Below are positions 47,779-57,573 of a DNA stretch of 64,000 bases, piece after piece. A program made the translations under genes and the position numbers. Source of the stretch: Polynucleobacter sp. UB-Tiil-W10. GTDB lineage: Bacteria; Pseudomonadota; Gammaproteobacteria; Burkholderiales; Burkholderiaceae. How positions within the stretch are numbered: position 1 is the stretch's first letter; every line of letters begins with the position of its first letter. The notes below the pieces were generated by a model. That model was not told the origin of the DNA. It made no database searches and was given only the letters and a program-made list of their open reading frames with translations. The stretch covers positions 1,860,001 through 1,924,000 of the forward strand of contig NZ_JACVPZ010000001.1 of the NCBI RefSeq assembly GCF_018881605.1, written 5' to 3'.

Positions 47779-48488
47779 TGCGTCAAGTTATTCTCGATAC
47801 TGAAACTACTGGTCTTAATCCAGCTACCGGCGACCGCATTATTGAAATTGGCTGCGTTGAGATGGTTGGTCGTCGCTTAACCGATAGAACTTTCCATTAC
47901 TACATTAATCCTGAACGCGATATTGACGCTGGAGCCTTTGCAGTTCATGGACTATCTCGAGAATTTTTATCTGATAAACCAATCTTTGCCAATGTTGTTG
48001 AGCAGCTCATTGAGTTTGTAGATGGCGCTGAAATTGTGATTCATAACGCAGCATTCGATTTAGGCTTTTTAGATAATGAGTTTGCTTTACTCAAGCGTCC
48101 ACCATTTCGCAACCTAGCATCTAAGGTTACCGATACCCTACTTGATGCTCGGCAAATGTTCCCAGGCAAAAGAAATTCCTTGGATGCATTATGCGAACGC
48201 TTTTCCATCAGCAATAAACACCGTACTTTGCACGGCGCTTTATTGGATGCCCAGCTATTAGCCGAAGTCTATGTAGCAATGACTCGAGGTCAAGAAGATC
48301 TCTCTATTGACCTGATTGATTACACCGTTGGCACTGACTCTACCGGTCATACCAAGGCCTTACCAGAAAACCTCAAAGTGCTGACTGCAACGGATGATGA
48401 CTTGCAATGTCATGAAAAAATCTTGGCTGAAATTGCGAAAGCAAGTAAAAAGGACCCCGTCTGGAGTCCTTTAACTGTAACTATTTAA
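47778..48488 (+). CDS. dnaQ: DNA polymerase III epsilon subunit (3'-5' proofreading)
   Basis: A 236-residue DEDDh exonuclease. ExoI is ILDTETTGLNP (catalytic D and E near residues 6-9), ExoII is HNAAFDLGFLD, and ExoIII is HGALLDAQLLAEVY. The C-terminal 60 residues should tether the polymerase alpha subunit. Its ATG overlaps the efflux pump stop (TAATG), so translation is probably coupled to the pump. It converges with the tartrate dehydrogenase gene with no clear terminator. Confidence 0.95.
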   Translation: MRQVILDTETTGLNPATGDRIIEIGCVEMVGRRLTDRTFHYYINPERDIDAGAFAVHGLSREFLSDKPIFANVVEQLIEFVDGAEIVIHNAAFDLGFLDNEFALLKRPPFRNLASKVTDTLLDARQMFPGKRNSLDALCERFSISNKHRTLHGALLDAQLLAEVYVAMTRGQEDLSIDLIDYTVGTDSTGHTKALPENLKVLTATDDDLQCHEKILAEIAKASKKDPVWSPLTVTI

Positions 48489-48506
48489 AGTTAACTTAGG
48501 TTTGAG

Positions 48507-49598
48507 TTAGATTGCTGCGGCAATCGCCTTACCTAAATCATCCGTCTTTGCAGTGCCGCCTAGATCTGGTGTTAAAGGTGCATTTCCTGGGCCAGACGCT
48601 AAAACGCTTTCAATCGCATTAAAGATGGCCTTACCTGCTTCAGGATAGCCAAGATGATCAAGCATCATCGCCCCGCTCCATATCTGTCCGATCGGATTAG
48701 CAATCATTTTGCCAAAGATGTCAGGCGCTGAACCATGTACCGGCTCAAACAATGACGGGAACTTTCCTTCAGGATTAATGCTACCTGATGGAGCAACTGC
48801 AATCGTACCGGTACATGCAGGCCCTAAATCAGACAAGATATCTCCGAATAAATTACTTGCTACAACAACATCAAAGCGATCAGGGTTCATAACGAAATGG
48901 GCTGCCAAGATATCGATGTGATATTTATCGGCACGCACGTCAGCAAATTTCTTGGACATTGCCTCTACACGCTCATCCCAGTAAGGCATGGTGATGGCAA
49001 TGCCGTTTGATTTGGTTGCAGAGGTTAAATGCTTCTTGGGGCGACTTTGTGCTAAATCAAAAGCAAATTGCAAAATACGATCTACGCCCTGCCTAGTGAA
49101 AACAGATTCTTGAATGACGATCTCACGATCGGTATCCGGGAACATTTTTCCGCCAACACTTGAGTACTCACCTTCGGTGTTTTCGCGTACTACAAAGAAA
49201 TCGATGTCACCAGGCTTACGGTTGGCCAGTGGGCAAGGCACACCAGGCAATAAACGTACTGGACGCAAATTGACATACTGATCAAAGCCGCGGCGGAATT
49301 GAATTAAGCTTCCCCACAATGAAACGTGGTCAGGAAGAATGTCCGGCATACCAACGGCACCAAAGAAAATGGCGTCGTACTTCATCAGTGTGTCAAACCA
49401 ATCATCAGGCATCATCTTGCCGTGCTTGAGATAGTAATCACAACTCGCAAAGTCGAAGTGATCAAACTGCATACCCAGATTAAATTTGCGATTAGCCGCC
49501 TCTAAAGCACGCACACCCTCTGGCATGACTTCTTTGCCAATACCATCTCCAGGAATAACAGCAATCTTAGGATTTTTAAATATTTTCTTTGCGTTCAT
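48507..49598 (-). CDS. Tartrate dehydrogenase / D-malate dehydrogenase (TtuC-like)
   Basis: A 363-residue beta-decarboxylating dehydrogenase of the isocitrate/isopropylmalate family. GDGIGKEVMPEG begins the protein, a substrate loop RENTEGEYS lies at about residues 137-145, and NLFGDILSDLGP plus EPVHGSAPDIFGK carry the Mg2+ and NAD sites. It resembles tartrate dehydrogenase/D-malate dehydrogenase more than LeuB, for instance in HVSLWGSLIQFRRGFDQY. It probably oxidises D-malate or tartrate in dicarboxylate catabolism. It is alone, with 49 bp to the SprT-like gene on the same strand. Confidence 0.85.
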   Translation of the reverse strand: MNAKKIFKNPKIAVIPGDGIGKEVMPEGVRALEAANRKFNLGMQFDHFDFASCDYYLKHGKMMPDDWFDTLMKYDAIFFGAVGMPDILPDHVSLWGSLIQFRRGFDQYVNLRPVRLLPGVPCPLANRKPGDIDFFVVRENTEGEYSSVGGKMFPDTDREIVIQESVFTRQGVDRILQFAFDLAQSRPKKHLTSATKSNGIAITMPYWDERVEAMSKKFADVRADKYHIDILAAHFVMNPDRFDVVVASNLFGDILSDLGPACTGTIAVAPSGSINPEGKFPSLFEPVHGSAPDIFGKMIANPIGQIWSGAMMLDHLGYPEAGKAIFNAIESVLASGPGNAPLTPDLGGTAKTDDLGKAIAAAI

Positions 49599-49647
49599 AA
49601 ATAATGTGTCTCGTTTTATTTTTGTTGAAGATTAATTTTACAAATTT

Positions 49648-50310
49648 CTAGCTGATAGCACGACGAATATCGTCTGGCGCCTTCTTAATACCTTTTTCAA
49701 CTGATTCACTATCGTAGTCACTTGTATTTTCGATGGTTTCAGGCACGGCTTCTAACATGCGAATATTGTCCTTAGGGCAGATTGGCGCGCCATAACTAGC
49801 CCATTTTTTGAGCAAGGTCACCTCGTACCCGCACTGACCACATTTAGCCTTACTTCGACTGGCATTGCTAGGTCTAGGGGGCGGGAAAACAATCGCTTGA
49901 TGTGGGTATGGACCCAATTCTTGGCTAATCATCATGAGCTTCACTACTAGTTCTTCAGTCGCATGAGCCATTCTTGCCGGACCTTCGAGCCCAACTGTTT
50001 GAGCAATTCCCTTGAAATCCTCGCCGTGACCACTAAAACAATCATCAACTGCATGGCAGAGTTCATGAACCAAAGTATCCAAAAGTTGCACGGGCTCATC
50101 GAGCTTTGGGGAGATAAATATCTCATTCACACCCCCGCCCGAGCGTTCACGCGGCCAACATTGGCCCAAAGTGGTTCTTGGGCTACTGGAGGCTGGAAAG
50201 CCGCATGAAACCCTCACCGGAGGGATGGCATAACCAGCCTTAGAAAAAACGGGCTCTAGGTGCCTTACTGCATCCTCTAGCCATGCTTCACGTACGGTAT
50301 GTTGCTTCAT
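49648..50310 (-). CDS. SprT-like zinc metalloprotease
   Basis: A 220-residue protein. A gluzincin motif HELCH lies at about residues 87-91 in a SprT-like fold. A zinc ribbon (CGQCGY and CPKDN, about residues 156-178) follows, then an acidic tail. Eukaryotic SPRTN relatives digest DNA-protein crosslinks; bacterial SprT roles are unproven. It is divergent from the amidase gene with 78 bp between starts. The family position is solid, the function is not. Confidence 0.82.
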   Translation of the reverse strand: MKQHTVREAWLEDAVRHLEPVFSKAGYAIPPVRVSCGFPASSSPRTTLGQCWPRERSGGGVNEIFISPKLDEPVQLLDTLVHELCHAVDDCFSGHGEDFKGIAQTVGLEGPARMAHATEELVVKLMMISQELGPYPHQAIVFPPPRPSNASRSKAKCGQCGYEVTLLKKWASYGAPICPKDNIRMLEAVPETIENTSDYDSESVEKGIKKAPDDIRRAIS

Positions 50311-50388
50311 CTAACTTATCTTCTATCGTAATTCTGGAACAAAAAAGCTTAAATTGCGATCATACGCCACCATAAGTAGAATGGATGC

Positions 50389-51699
50389 ATGAAAGATCTC
50401 GAAAGCCTTAGCGCAACCCAAGCCATTAAAGCCCTCTCCAAAAGAGAAATTAGGGCTACCGATTTATTGCTTTCCTGCTTAGACCGCATAGGACAAAAAG
50501 AAAGCCTCGTAAAAGCATGGACTAGCTTAGGCAAGGAAAATGCCTTATCGAGAGCTAAACAGCTCGATAAAGGTACATTTCAGGGCATATTGCATGGCTT
50601 GCCTATCGGAGTTAAGGATCTTTATGACACCTATGACTTGCCAACCTCCTACGGCTCCCCCATTTATGCAAATCATTATCCGACCGCAGATGCAGTTTCT
50701 GTAGCGCTTATGAGGCAAGCTGGCGGCATTATTTTGGGTAAAACTGTCACCACAGAGTTTGCGGCATTTAAAAGTGGTGTCACCACCAATCCACATGACG
50801 CTAAACACACTCCAGGCGGATCCTCCAGCGGTTCCGCTGCTGCAGTTGCAGACTTTATGGTTCCACTGGCTACTGGCAGTCAAACGGCGGGTTCAATCAT
50901 TCGCCCAGCTTCTTTTTGTGGAGTTGTAGGCTTTAAACCAAGCATGGGCAAAGTCAGTATTGCAGGCATTAAAAGTCTGTCTGTCACCCTCGATACCATG
51001 GGTTGTTTTGGGAGAACAATTGAAGATGTAGGACTTGGTGTTGCAGCTATGAGCGGAGATCATCGCCTAGCAAAAATTGAGGTCCTGCACAATAAACCCC
51101 GCATCGCTATTTGTAAAACATCGAATTGGTCTGCCGCCCACAAGGAAACGGCAACCGCATTGGCAGTAGCTCGACATGCGGCTGAAATGATTGCCAAGGG
51201 AGCGGTTGGCGACCTTAAATTATCTAAAGCCTGCGATGGACTTACCCAAGCACAAAGTCGCGTCATGCATTCTGAAATGTCTCGTAGCTTGTTATTCGAG
51301 CGCGTACATCATGCAAAGAAATTAAGCCCCCAATTGAGCAAGCAACTCAGCGACGGCGCAGAAATTAGTTACGAACAATATGCAAAAGATCTGCAACTGG
51401 CCAGCAAGGCAAAAGCTGCTGTGGCAGAGTTATTTAGTGGAGAGATTGATATCCTGATAGCGCCAAGCGCAATCGGTGAGGCACCCAGCATTAAAGATGG
51501 CACTGGAGATCCCATTTTCTGTCGCGGCTGGACCCTATTAGGTTTGCCTTGTATCAATATTAATGTGGCTAATGGTCCCAATGGATTGCCAGTCGGAATT
51601 CAGTTGATTGCAGGGCAAGGTAAGGATCATTTCTTGCTTAGTGCCGCGCGAGCATTTGCCCTGTCATTGCCCGACCCCACTTTGCGAGATCAGGCATAG
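50389..51699 (+). CDS. Amidase (amidase-signature family)
   Basis: A 436-residue hydrolase with the amidase signature GGSSSGSAAAVADF (about residues 143-156). The Ser-cisSer-Lys triad is complete, with the Lys in IGVKDLYDT (about residue 75). It cleaves a C-N amide bond of an unknown small molecule. It is close to aryl-malonamidase or GatA-like families but GatB/GatC are not adjacent, so not the tRNA amidotransferase. It converges with the Bug receptor gene eight bases away. Confidence 0.88.
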   Translation: MKDLESLSATQAIKALSKREIRATDLLLSCLDRIGQKESLVKAWTSLGKENALSRAKQLDKGTFQGILHGLPIGVKDLYDTYDLPTSYGSPIYANHYPTADAVSVALMRQAGGIILGKTVTTEFAAFKSGVTTNPHDAKHTPGGSSSGSAAAVADFMVPLATGSQTAGSIIRPASFCGVVGFKPSMGKVSIAGIKSLSVTLDTMGCFGRTIEDVGLGVAAMSGDHRLAKIEVLHNKPRIAICKTSNWSAAHKETATALAVARHAAEMIAKGAVGDLKLSKACDGLTQAQSRVMHSEMSRSLLFERVHHAKKLSPQLSKQLSDGAEISYEQYAKDLQLASKAKAAVAELFSGEIDILIAPSAIGEAPSIKDGTGDPIFCRGWTLLGLPCININVANGPNGLPVGIQLIAGQGKDHFLLSAARAFALSLPDPTLRDQA

Positions 51700-51707
51700 A
51701 TCACGTC

Positions 51708-52682
51708 TTAATCGAGTGTAATGTTTGCAGCTTTAATCGCTTTGCTCCAGAAAGGAATTTCTTTCTTCACCAAAGCATCAGTTTGGGCTGGACTTAGGTA
51801 ACGGAGTTCAACACCAGCAGCATCAGCACGCTCCTTAATTTCTGGCAGCGCTAAGCTCTGCTTCACTGAGTCTGTTAGCTTAGAAATAACTGGGGCCGTC
51901 GTTCCTGCTGGAGCATACAAAGCAACCCAAGATTCCAGCTGAAATGATGGTAGGCCAGCCTCAGCAGTAGTCGGTACATTTGGCATTCCAGGATGACGAT
52001 TTTTACCAGTCACCGCCAAGCCCTTCAGCTTGCCGCTCTGGACATGCTGCATTACCGATGGGGGTGTACTAATAAAGACTTGAACTTGCCCCGCTAATAC
52101 ATCCTGAATCGCTGGACCAGATCCTTTGTATGGAACGTGAACCATATCTACACCGGTAGTTTGCTTAAAGATTTCTGTACCAATATGCGACACGGAGCCA
52201 TTGCCTTGAGAGGCGTAATTGAGTTTGCCAGGATTTGCTTTTGCGTAAGCAATAAATTCCTTGAGATTGTTTACCGGAACTGAGGGATGAACTGCAATGA
52301 CATTCGTTGAAACCGTTAACAAGGCTATTGGAGAAAAATCTTTAATGGGATCCCAGGATAATTTATCAAACAAGGCAGGATTGCCTACGTGATACCCAGA
52401 GTAGGAGATTAGCAATGTATAGCCATCAGGCTTTGCTTTGGCAACGTATTGATAGGCCGTGTTACCACTTGCTCCAGGCTTGTTATCAACAACCACCGGT
52501 TGACCAATCACACGCGTCAAGGGCTCGCTTAATAGACGGGCCGAAGTATCTACCAAACCACCTGGAGGGTTTGGCACTACCAAGGTAATGGGTCGATCTG
52601 GAAATGATTGAGCAAAACCTAAGCTTGCGATGCCCAAACCTAAGGCTGTAAGCGCACCACGAATAACTGAATTACTTTTCAT
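51708..52682 (-). CDS. Bug-family tripartite tricarboxylate transporter receptor
   Basis: A 324-residue periplasmic solute-binding protein (TctC/Bug). A signal peptide (about 1-24, ending LGFAQS) precedes the family start FPDRPITLVVPNPPGG. The ligand-binding segments GYTLLISY and YKGSGPAIQDVL follow. It captures an organic acid or similar ligand, unknown here. I chose the ATG at 52682 with GGAG six bases upstream; the frame starts at a TTG four codons earlier. No TctA/TctB genes are near, as is usual for Bug proteins. Confidence 0.92.
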   Translation of the reverse strand: MKSNSVIRGALTALGLGIASLGFAQSFPDRPITLVVPNPPGGLVDTSARLLSEPLTRVIGQPVVVDNKPGASGNTAYQYVAKAKPDGYTLLISYSGYHVGNPALFDKLSWDPIKDFSPIALLTVSTNVIAVHPSVPVNNLKEFIAYAKANPGKLNYASQGNGSVSHIGTEIFKQTTGVDMVHVPYKGSGPAIQDVLAGQVQVFISTPPSVMQHVQSGKLKGLAVTGKNRHPGMPNVPTTAEAGLPSFQLESWVALYAPAGTTAPVISKLTDSVKQSLALPEIKERADAAGVELRYLSPAQTDALVKKEIPFWSKAIKAANITLD

Positions 52683-52711
52683 TGCTGTCTCCAAGCTATT
52701 ATTTTTTAAGT

Positions 52712-53833
52712 TTAGCGCTGCCCTACTTTTACATCACCAAAGACTGTCTGAGCCTCACGCGGCAAACAACGCCAATAGCGCTCGTTTGCAGTAACGGTGG
52801 CATTTAACGCTGCCGCAGCTTCCCAAGCCCAACGAGGCTTATATAAAAAAGCTCTTGCCAAAGCGATAAGATCCGCATCACCCGACTGCAATATATCTTC
52901 TGCTTGCTGAGGATCGGTGATCAAGCCTACTGTCATGGTTGGCAAACCGGATTGGTCTTTAACAATCTTTGCAAATGGCACTTGGTAGTTTGGCCCAATC
53001 GCAATCTTTTGCTTAGGCGAGATCCCACCAGAAGAAATATGTACAAAATCGCAACCTGATCCCTTCAGGGTTTTAGTAAATGCCGCCGTTTCTTCAGGAG
53101 TCCAACCTCCCTCAATCCAGTCATGGCCGGACAAGCGAATGCCTAAAACGCCTTGATAGACCTCCCTTACTGCCTTAAATAATTCCAAGGGAAAACGAAT
53201 GCGATTTTCATAGGATCCACCGTATTCATCAGTGCGTTGGTTCGCAATTGGAGATAAGAATTGATGCAGCAAGTAACCGTGGGCACTATGCAATTCAATA
53301 CCGTCGATTCCAATTCGATCAGCGCGCTGTGCTGATGCAACGAAGTCATCAATGAGTTTTCTTAACTCATCCTTTGTCAACTCATGGGGAAGTCGCTCAC
53401 CATCTAACTGTGGGATCGCAGATGGCGCTAATGTTTCCCATCCGCCTTGGTCTTTGGCAAGCAATTGACCGCCTTGCCAGGGAGTGGCGCTCGATGCTTT
53501 GCGTCCCGCATGCGCTAACTGAATAAAAACCGGCATAGCTGGTGCCAGGGCACGCGCACGACTTAATTTATCCTTTAATGCCGCCTCCGTACGGTCATCC
53601 CAAAGCCCAAGACAAGCAGGTGTAATACGAGCCTCTGGGCTTACGCCGGTAGCCTCAATAATGAACAAGGCCGCACCACTATTCAGTAAGTTACCCCAAT
53701 GCATCAGATGCCAATCCGTTGCCTCGCCGTTATTGGCCGAATATTGGCACATGGGGGCGACCACGATACGATTAGCCAGCGTCAAAGGGCCCCTCGGGGA
53801 GCCAAGGGTGTAGCTTGAAAATAAAAGACTCAT
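52712..53833 (-). CDS. NADH:flavin oxidoreductase (old yellow enzyme, YqjM/NamA type)
   Basis: A 373-residue FMN enzyme of the OYE family. The N-terminal VVAPMCQYS carries the YqjM-type cysteine, and substrate-binding histidines lie in HSAHGYLLHQF. SPIANQRTDEYGGSYENR and the late TVGLI phosphate-binding segment follow. It reduces activated C=C bonds with NAD(P)H. I start at the ATG at 53833 with AAGG upstream; a TTG seven codons earlier is the alternative. It lies 29 bp ahead of the Bug gene on the same strand, so they may be co-transcribed. Confidence 0.9.
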   Translation of the reverse strand: MSLLFSSYTLGSPRGPLTLANRIVVAPMCQYSANNGEATDWHLMHWGNLLNSGAALFIIEATGVSPEARITPACLGLWDDRTEAALKDKLSRARALAPAMPVFIQLAHAGRKASSATPWQGGQLLAKDQGGWETLAPSAIPQLDGERLPHELTKDELRKLIDDFVASAQRADRIGIDGIELHSAHGYLLHQFLSPIANQRTDEYGGSYENRIRFPLELFKAVREVYQGVLGIRLSGHDWIEGGWTPEETAAFTKTLKGSGCDFVHISSGGISPKQKIAIGPNYQVPFAKIVKDQSGLPTMTVGLITDPQQAEDILQSGDADLIALARAFLYKPRWAWEAAAALNATVTANERYWRCLPREAQTVFGDVKVGQR

Positions 53834-53996
53834 GAAGTACCTTAAAAAGCCCAAAAATAGGTCAAAAAATACGAAAATTGCCGTAAAGCGATAGAATACT
53901 CAAAAAGCAGAATAAACGAGACAGCGAAGTTGTGCAGGCTAGGAAGCCAAGCGACTTTATTATTAAAACCTTTAAAAATACTCACTACAAGAGACT

Positions 53997-55517
53997 ATGA
54001 ACGCACCTCAAGCCTTTGAATCAAAAGAAGATATTGGCCACTTTGTTGGCGGCAATGTAGTTAACCCTAAAGATGGTCGCTTTGCCGATGTTTACAACCC
54101 AACCAAAGGAACTGTAGCGCGCCGTGTTGCGCTTGCCAGCCGCAAAGAGGTTGATGAAGTTGTAGCCAATGCCCAAATAGCATTTGTGTCATGGAGCCAA
54201 ACCTCCCCATTGCGCCGTGCACGCATCATGTTCAAGTATCTTGAATTGTTAAATGCTCATCGCGATGAGTTGGCAGCCATCATTACAGCAGAACATGGCA
54301 AGGTGTTTACCGATGCCCAAGGAGAAGTGACGCGTGGCATTGAGATTGTGGAATTTGCTACCGGCATTCCTGAGCTACTCAAAGGCGACTACACCGAGCA
54401 AGTATCGACTGGTATTGATAACTGGGTTATGCGTCAGCCCTTAGGTGTGGTTGCTGGTATCACCCCATTCAACTTCCCAGTCATGGTGCCAATGTGGATG
54501 TTCCCAGTGGCAATAGCTTGTGGCAATACTTTCATTCTCAAGCCTAGCCCGACAGATCCTTCTGCCTCTTTGTTTATGGCTAAGTTGCTCAAGGAAGCTG
54601 GCCTGCCTGACGGAGTATTCAACGTTGTTCAAGGTGATAAAGAAGCGGTTGATGCCTTAATTGAAAATCCAGATGTTAAAGCGGTAAGTTTTGTGGGCTC
54701 CACTCCAATTGCCAATTACATCTATGAGCGCTGCTCTCACTTTGGCAAGCGCTCCCAAGCTTTAGGCGGTGCAAAGAACCACATGGTGATCATGCCTGAT
54801 GCTGATATTGATAAAGCAATTGATGCCCTGGTTGGTGCTGCTTACGGCTCCGCTGGCGAACGTTGTATGGCGATTTCTGTAGCGGTATTGGTTGGTGATG
54901 TAGCAGAGAAAATTATGCCAAAGCTGATCGAGCGCACTAAGACTCTAAAAGTTAAAAACGGCATGGAACTTGATGCTGAAATGGGGCCAATCGTTACTAA
55001 AGCGGCTCTTGAGCGCATTACTGGCTACATTGAGGCTGGCGTAGCTTCGGGCGCAAAACTCCTTGTTGATGGCCGCGGTCTCAAAGTGCCTGGTAGTGAA
55101 GATGGTTTCTTCATTGGTGGCACATTGTTTGACAATGTCACACCAGATATGAAAATCTATTTGGAAGAAATCTTCGGACCAGTTTTATCTTGCCTCCGTG
55201 TTGCAAACTTTACCGATGCACTTAACTTAGTAAATTCATGTGAGTTTGGTAATGGTGTTGCCTGCTTTACCAGCGATGGCAATATTGCTCGTGAATTTGC
55301 TCGCCGTGTACAAGTAGGTATGGTTGGTATCAACGTACCTATTCCGGTTCCGATGGCATGGCATGGCTTTGGCGGCTGGAAGAAGTCTATCTTTGGCGAT
55401 ATGCATGCATATGGCAAGGAAGGTGTTCGTTTCTATACCAAGCAAAAGAGTGTGATGCAACGTTGGCCTGAAAGTATTGCTAAAGGCGCAGAGTTTGTGA
55501 TGCCGACTTCGAAGTAA
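53997..55517 (+). CDS. mmsA: CoA-acylating methylmalonate-semialdehyde dehydrogenase
   Basis: A 506-residue aldehyde dehydrogenase of the MmsA class. The family start GHFVGG and the [16 protein letters not shown] segment are diagnostic. The nucleophile is C290 in GSAGERCMA. It converts methylmalonate semialdehyde to propionyl-CoA, CO2 and NADH in valine or myo-inositol breakdown. The start has AAGAG upstream. It is divergent from the OYE gene and ends in a strong terminator. With prpE it suggests propionyl-CoA traffic in this organism. Confidence 0.94.
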   Translation: MNAPQAFESKEDIGHFVGGNVVNPKDGRFADVYNPTKGTVARRVALASRKEVDEVVANAQIAFVSWSQTSPLRRARIMFKYLELLNAHRDELAAIITAEHGKVFTDAQGEVTRGIEIVEFATGIPELLKGDYTEQVSTGIDNWVMRQPLGVVAGITPFNFPVMVPMWMFPVAIACGNTFILKPSPTDPSASLFMAKLLKEAGLPDGVFNVVQGDKEAVDALIENPDVKAVSFVGSTPIANYIYERCSHFGKRSQALGGAKNHMVIMPDADIDKAIDALVGAAYGSAGERCMAISVAVLVGDVAEKIMPKLIERTKTLKVKNGMELDAEMGPIVTKAALERITGYIEAGVASGAKLLVDGRGLKVPGSEDGFFIGGTLFDNVTPDMKIYLEEIFGPVLSCLRVANFTDALNLVNSCEFGNGVACFTSDGNIAREFARRVQVGMVGINVPIPVPMAWHGFGGWKKSIFGDMHAYGKEGVRFYTKQKSVMQRWPESIAKGAEFVMPTSK

Positions 55518-55534
55518 GCTTGTTTAAGACGAAT

Positions 55535-55562
55535 AAAAAGCGACCTTCGGGTCGCTTTTTTG
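55535..55562 (+). terminator. Strong intrinsic terminator after mmsA
   Basis: AAAAGCGACC-TTCG-GGTCGCTTTTTT is a textbook UUCG tetraloop hairpin with a T run. Its A run may also help stop the convergent chemosensory operon, which ends 27 bp further on. Confidence 0.95.
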
Positions 55563-55588
55563 TTCCTAACAAAGCATGTGAATAGGCA

Positions 55589-56707
55589 TTACTTTCGTTT
55601 GTTTAAAAAGGAGGTCAAGATTTGGCCAAGCCCCTTACATTCAACCAATTCACGCTCCTCAACCTCAAACACATCTCTAACTAAGTCAGCGGTTGCTGGT
55701 GTCATATGGACACGCCCAACTAATGAAGTGGATTCCATGCGACTGGCAGTATTCACCGTATTACCCCAAAGATCGTATGAAAACTTAGTAAAGCCGATGA
55801 CTCCAGCTACTACAGGACCCGAGTTTAATCCGATGCGCATTTCTAAATTGATACCATTATCAGCATTAAAAGATGCTAGATCTTCAAACATCCCTAGAGC
55901 CATATCAGCGACGATAATGGCGTGATCTGAGCGGGGTATAGGCAAGCCACCGGCAGCCATATATGCATCGCCAATCGTTTTAATTTTCTCCAAACCTAAA
56001 TCTTCCGCCCTTCTATCAAAACGTCCAAATAAGTCATTTAACAGCTTGACTAACTCACCCGCTGTTTTGGTGGATGACATTTTGGTAAAACCAGATAAAT
56101 CACTAAACAAAATAGTAACTTCAGGATAGCTCCCTGAAATATTGCTCTCACCTTTTTTTAGCCTCTCAGCAATCGGCTTTGGCAAAATATTGAGCATCAG
56201 CTTTTCAGTTTTCATCTGCTCAATATTGAGAAGTTCTTTCTCATGCTGCAATTGAATGATCCGCTCCCTATCTACATCACGAAGGCGCTTCTTCTCGAGG
56301 GAAGAAAATACCCTCGCACGCAACAGCACAGGATCAAATGGTTTAGGTAAGTAATCTTCTGCCCCTACCTGAATACACTCAATGGTTCTCTCAAAGTGCT
56401 CTGACCCAGAAACAATAATGACTGGTAAGTAACGTAATTCTGGTGAGGATTTAATGGCCTTGAGGGTTTCAAGACCGTCCATCTCTGGCATTTCCATATC
56501 CAAAAGCATGAGATCGAAGACTTCGGCGCGCACCTTCTCAAGTGCCTCAACCCCGTCTCCCGCCTCTTGAATATTCGTAATGCCAATAGAATTCAGTTCA
56601 CGAATTAAGAGCTTTCGCAAAGTACGGCTATCGTCCACCACTAAGACTTTCATTGCCTTAGTTTGTTCTAGGATTTCTTGTGAGATGTTGTTGTTTTCCA
56701 TGTTCAT
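55589..56707 (-). CDS. Response regulator with class III adenylate cyclase output
   Basis: A 372-residue protein. A receiver domain (about residues 20-133) has acidic pair D25/D26, phospho-acceptor D70, switch S100 and K122. A coiled linker with the cyclase transducer-like LNILPKPIAERL follows (about 140-188). The class III cyclase domain (about 190-368) has metal aspartates D203 and D247, adenine-selecting K243 and D312, and transition-state N319 and R323. It is predicted to make cAMP from ATP when phosphorylated. It is the last gene of the chemosensory operon and is the only receiver besides CheB, so it is the likely output. Confidence 0.93.
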   Translation of the reverse strand: MNMENNNISQEILEQTKAMKVLVVDDSRTLRKLLIRELNSIGITNIQEAGDGVEALEKVRAEVFDLMLLDMEMPEMDGLETLKAIKSSPELRYLPVIIVSGSEHFERTIECIQVGAEDYLPKPFDPVLLRARVFSSLEKKRLRDVDRERIIQLQHEKELLNIEQMKTEKLMLNILPKPIAERLKKGESNISGSYPEVTILFSDLSGFTKMSSTKTAGELVKLLNDLFGRFDRRAEDLGLEKIKTIGDAYMAAGGLPIPRSDHAIIVADMALGMFEDLASFNADNGINLEMRIGLNSGPVVAGVIGFTKFSYDLWGNTVNTASRMESTSLVGRVHMTPATADLVRDVFEVEERELVECKGLGQILTSFLNKRK

Positions 56708-56736
56708 TTCTATACATATGCCTTAGCTAAATTAAC

Positions 56737-57573
56737 TTATCTTTTTTGATAATAGGAAACCCTATCTAACTGCACAATCTTATAAGTTTGATCAAATAAG
56801 ATGGATTCAGACGACCCTAAAATTAAATAGGATGAGGAATCCAATAATTGTGTGTATAAGCGCTTAACAATTTGAGATTTTGTGACTTGATTAAAGTAAA
56901 TAAGGACATTGCGGATCAAAATCAAATCAAACTTAGCCATCAAGGGCCAATCTTGGATGAGGTTCATCTGCTTAAATTGCACTATGCTGCGAAGGTCTGG
57001 ATTAATTTCGTAATAGCCATTGGGCAATTTCTTAAAATGTCGCTGAATTTGAGCCTCAGATAGACCGCGCTGTATTTCCGTTTGGTTATAAATACCTAAA
57101 CTGGCTTTTTCCAATGCTTGCTCTGAAATATCAGTAGCTAAAATGCGGATCTTCCAACCAGTAAGTTCAGGAAAATGTTCGCGCAATAAAATAGCAATGC
57201 TATAAGGTTCTTGGCCTGTTGAGGAAGCCGCAGACCAAATATTGAGTTCACGCGAATCTTTTCGTTTATGGATGAGATCCGGAAAAATAGTTGTTTTCAG
57301 AATTTCAAATGGATGAATATCTCTAAAAAAACTGGTTTCATTCGTGGTCATCGCCTCAAAGGCTTGCCAATGAATTTCACCAACTGGATTGGTAATCAAG
57401 AATCGCAATAGGGCTGAATGTCCTGCAAAACGGTGTTCAGTAACAATGCTAGATAAGCGAGAATGAATGAGGTATACCTTACTTGCATCCAAGGCTACGC
57501 CAATATTTTTTTCTACTAAGCTAAAGAAGCCCTCAACATCTGTTTGATCAAGTGGGCTACTGTCTAAATTCAT
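56737..57573 (-). CDS. cheR: Chemoreceptor glutamate methyltransferase CheR
   Basis: A 278-residue enzyme with the CheR N-domain (about residues 10-65) and SAM-binding domain. TTNETSFFRD, WSAASSTGQEPYSIA and IRNVLIYFN are the family motifs. It methylates glutamates on the receptor to adapt the signal. Its ATG overlaps the cheB stop (ATGA), and the cyclase gene follows 29 bp later. No TPR or extra domain. Confidence 0.95.
   Translation of the reverse strand: MNLDSSPLDQTDVEGFFSLVEKNIGVALDASKVYLIHSRLSSIVTEHRFAGHSALLRFLITNPVGEIHWQAFEAMTTNETSFFRDIHPFEILKTTIFPDLIHKRKDSRELNIWSAASSTGQEPYSIAILLREHFPELTGWKIRILATDISEQALEKASLGIYNQTEIQRGLSEAQIQRHFKKLPNGYYEINPDLRSIVQFKQMNLIQDWPLMAKFDLILIRNVLIYFNQVTKSQIVKRLYTQLLDSSSYLILGSSESILFDQTYKIVQLDRVSYYQKR

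Noticed and set aside
50545..50883. 112-residue minus-strand ORF inside the amidase gene
   Set aside because: Antisense to the amidase signature. The composition has no family signal and no start context.
52680..52694. TTG start four codons upstream for the Bug receptor
   Set aside because: The TTG codon lies inside the Shine-Dalgarno of the better ATG at 52682.
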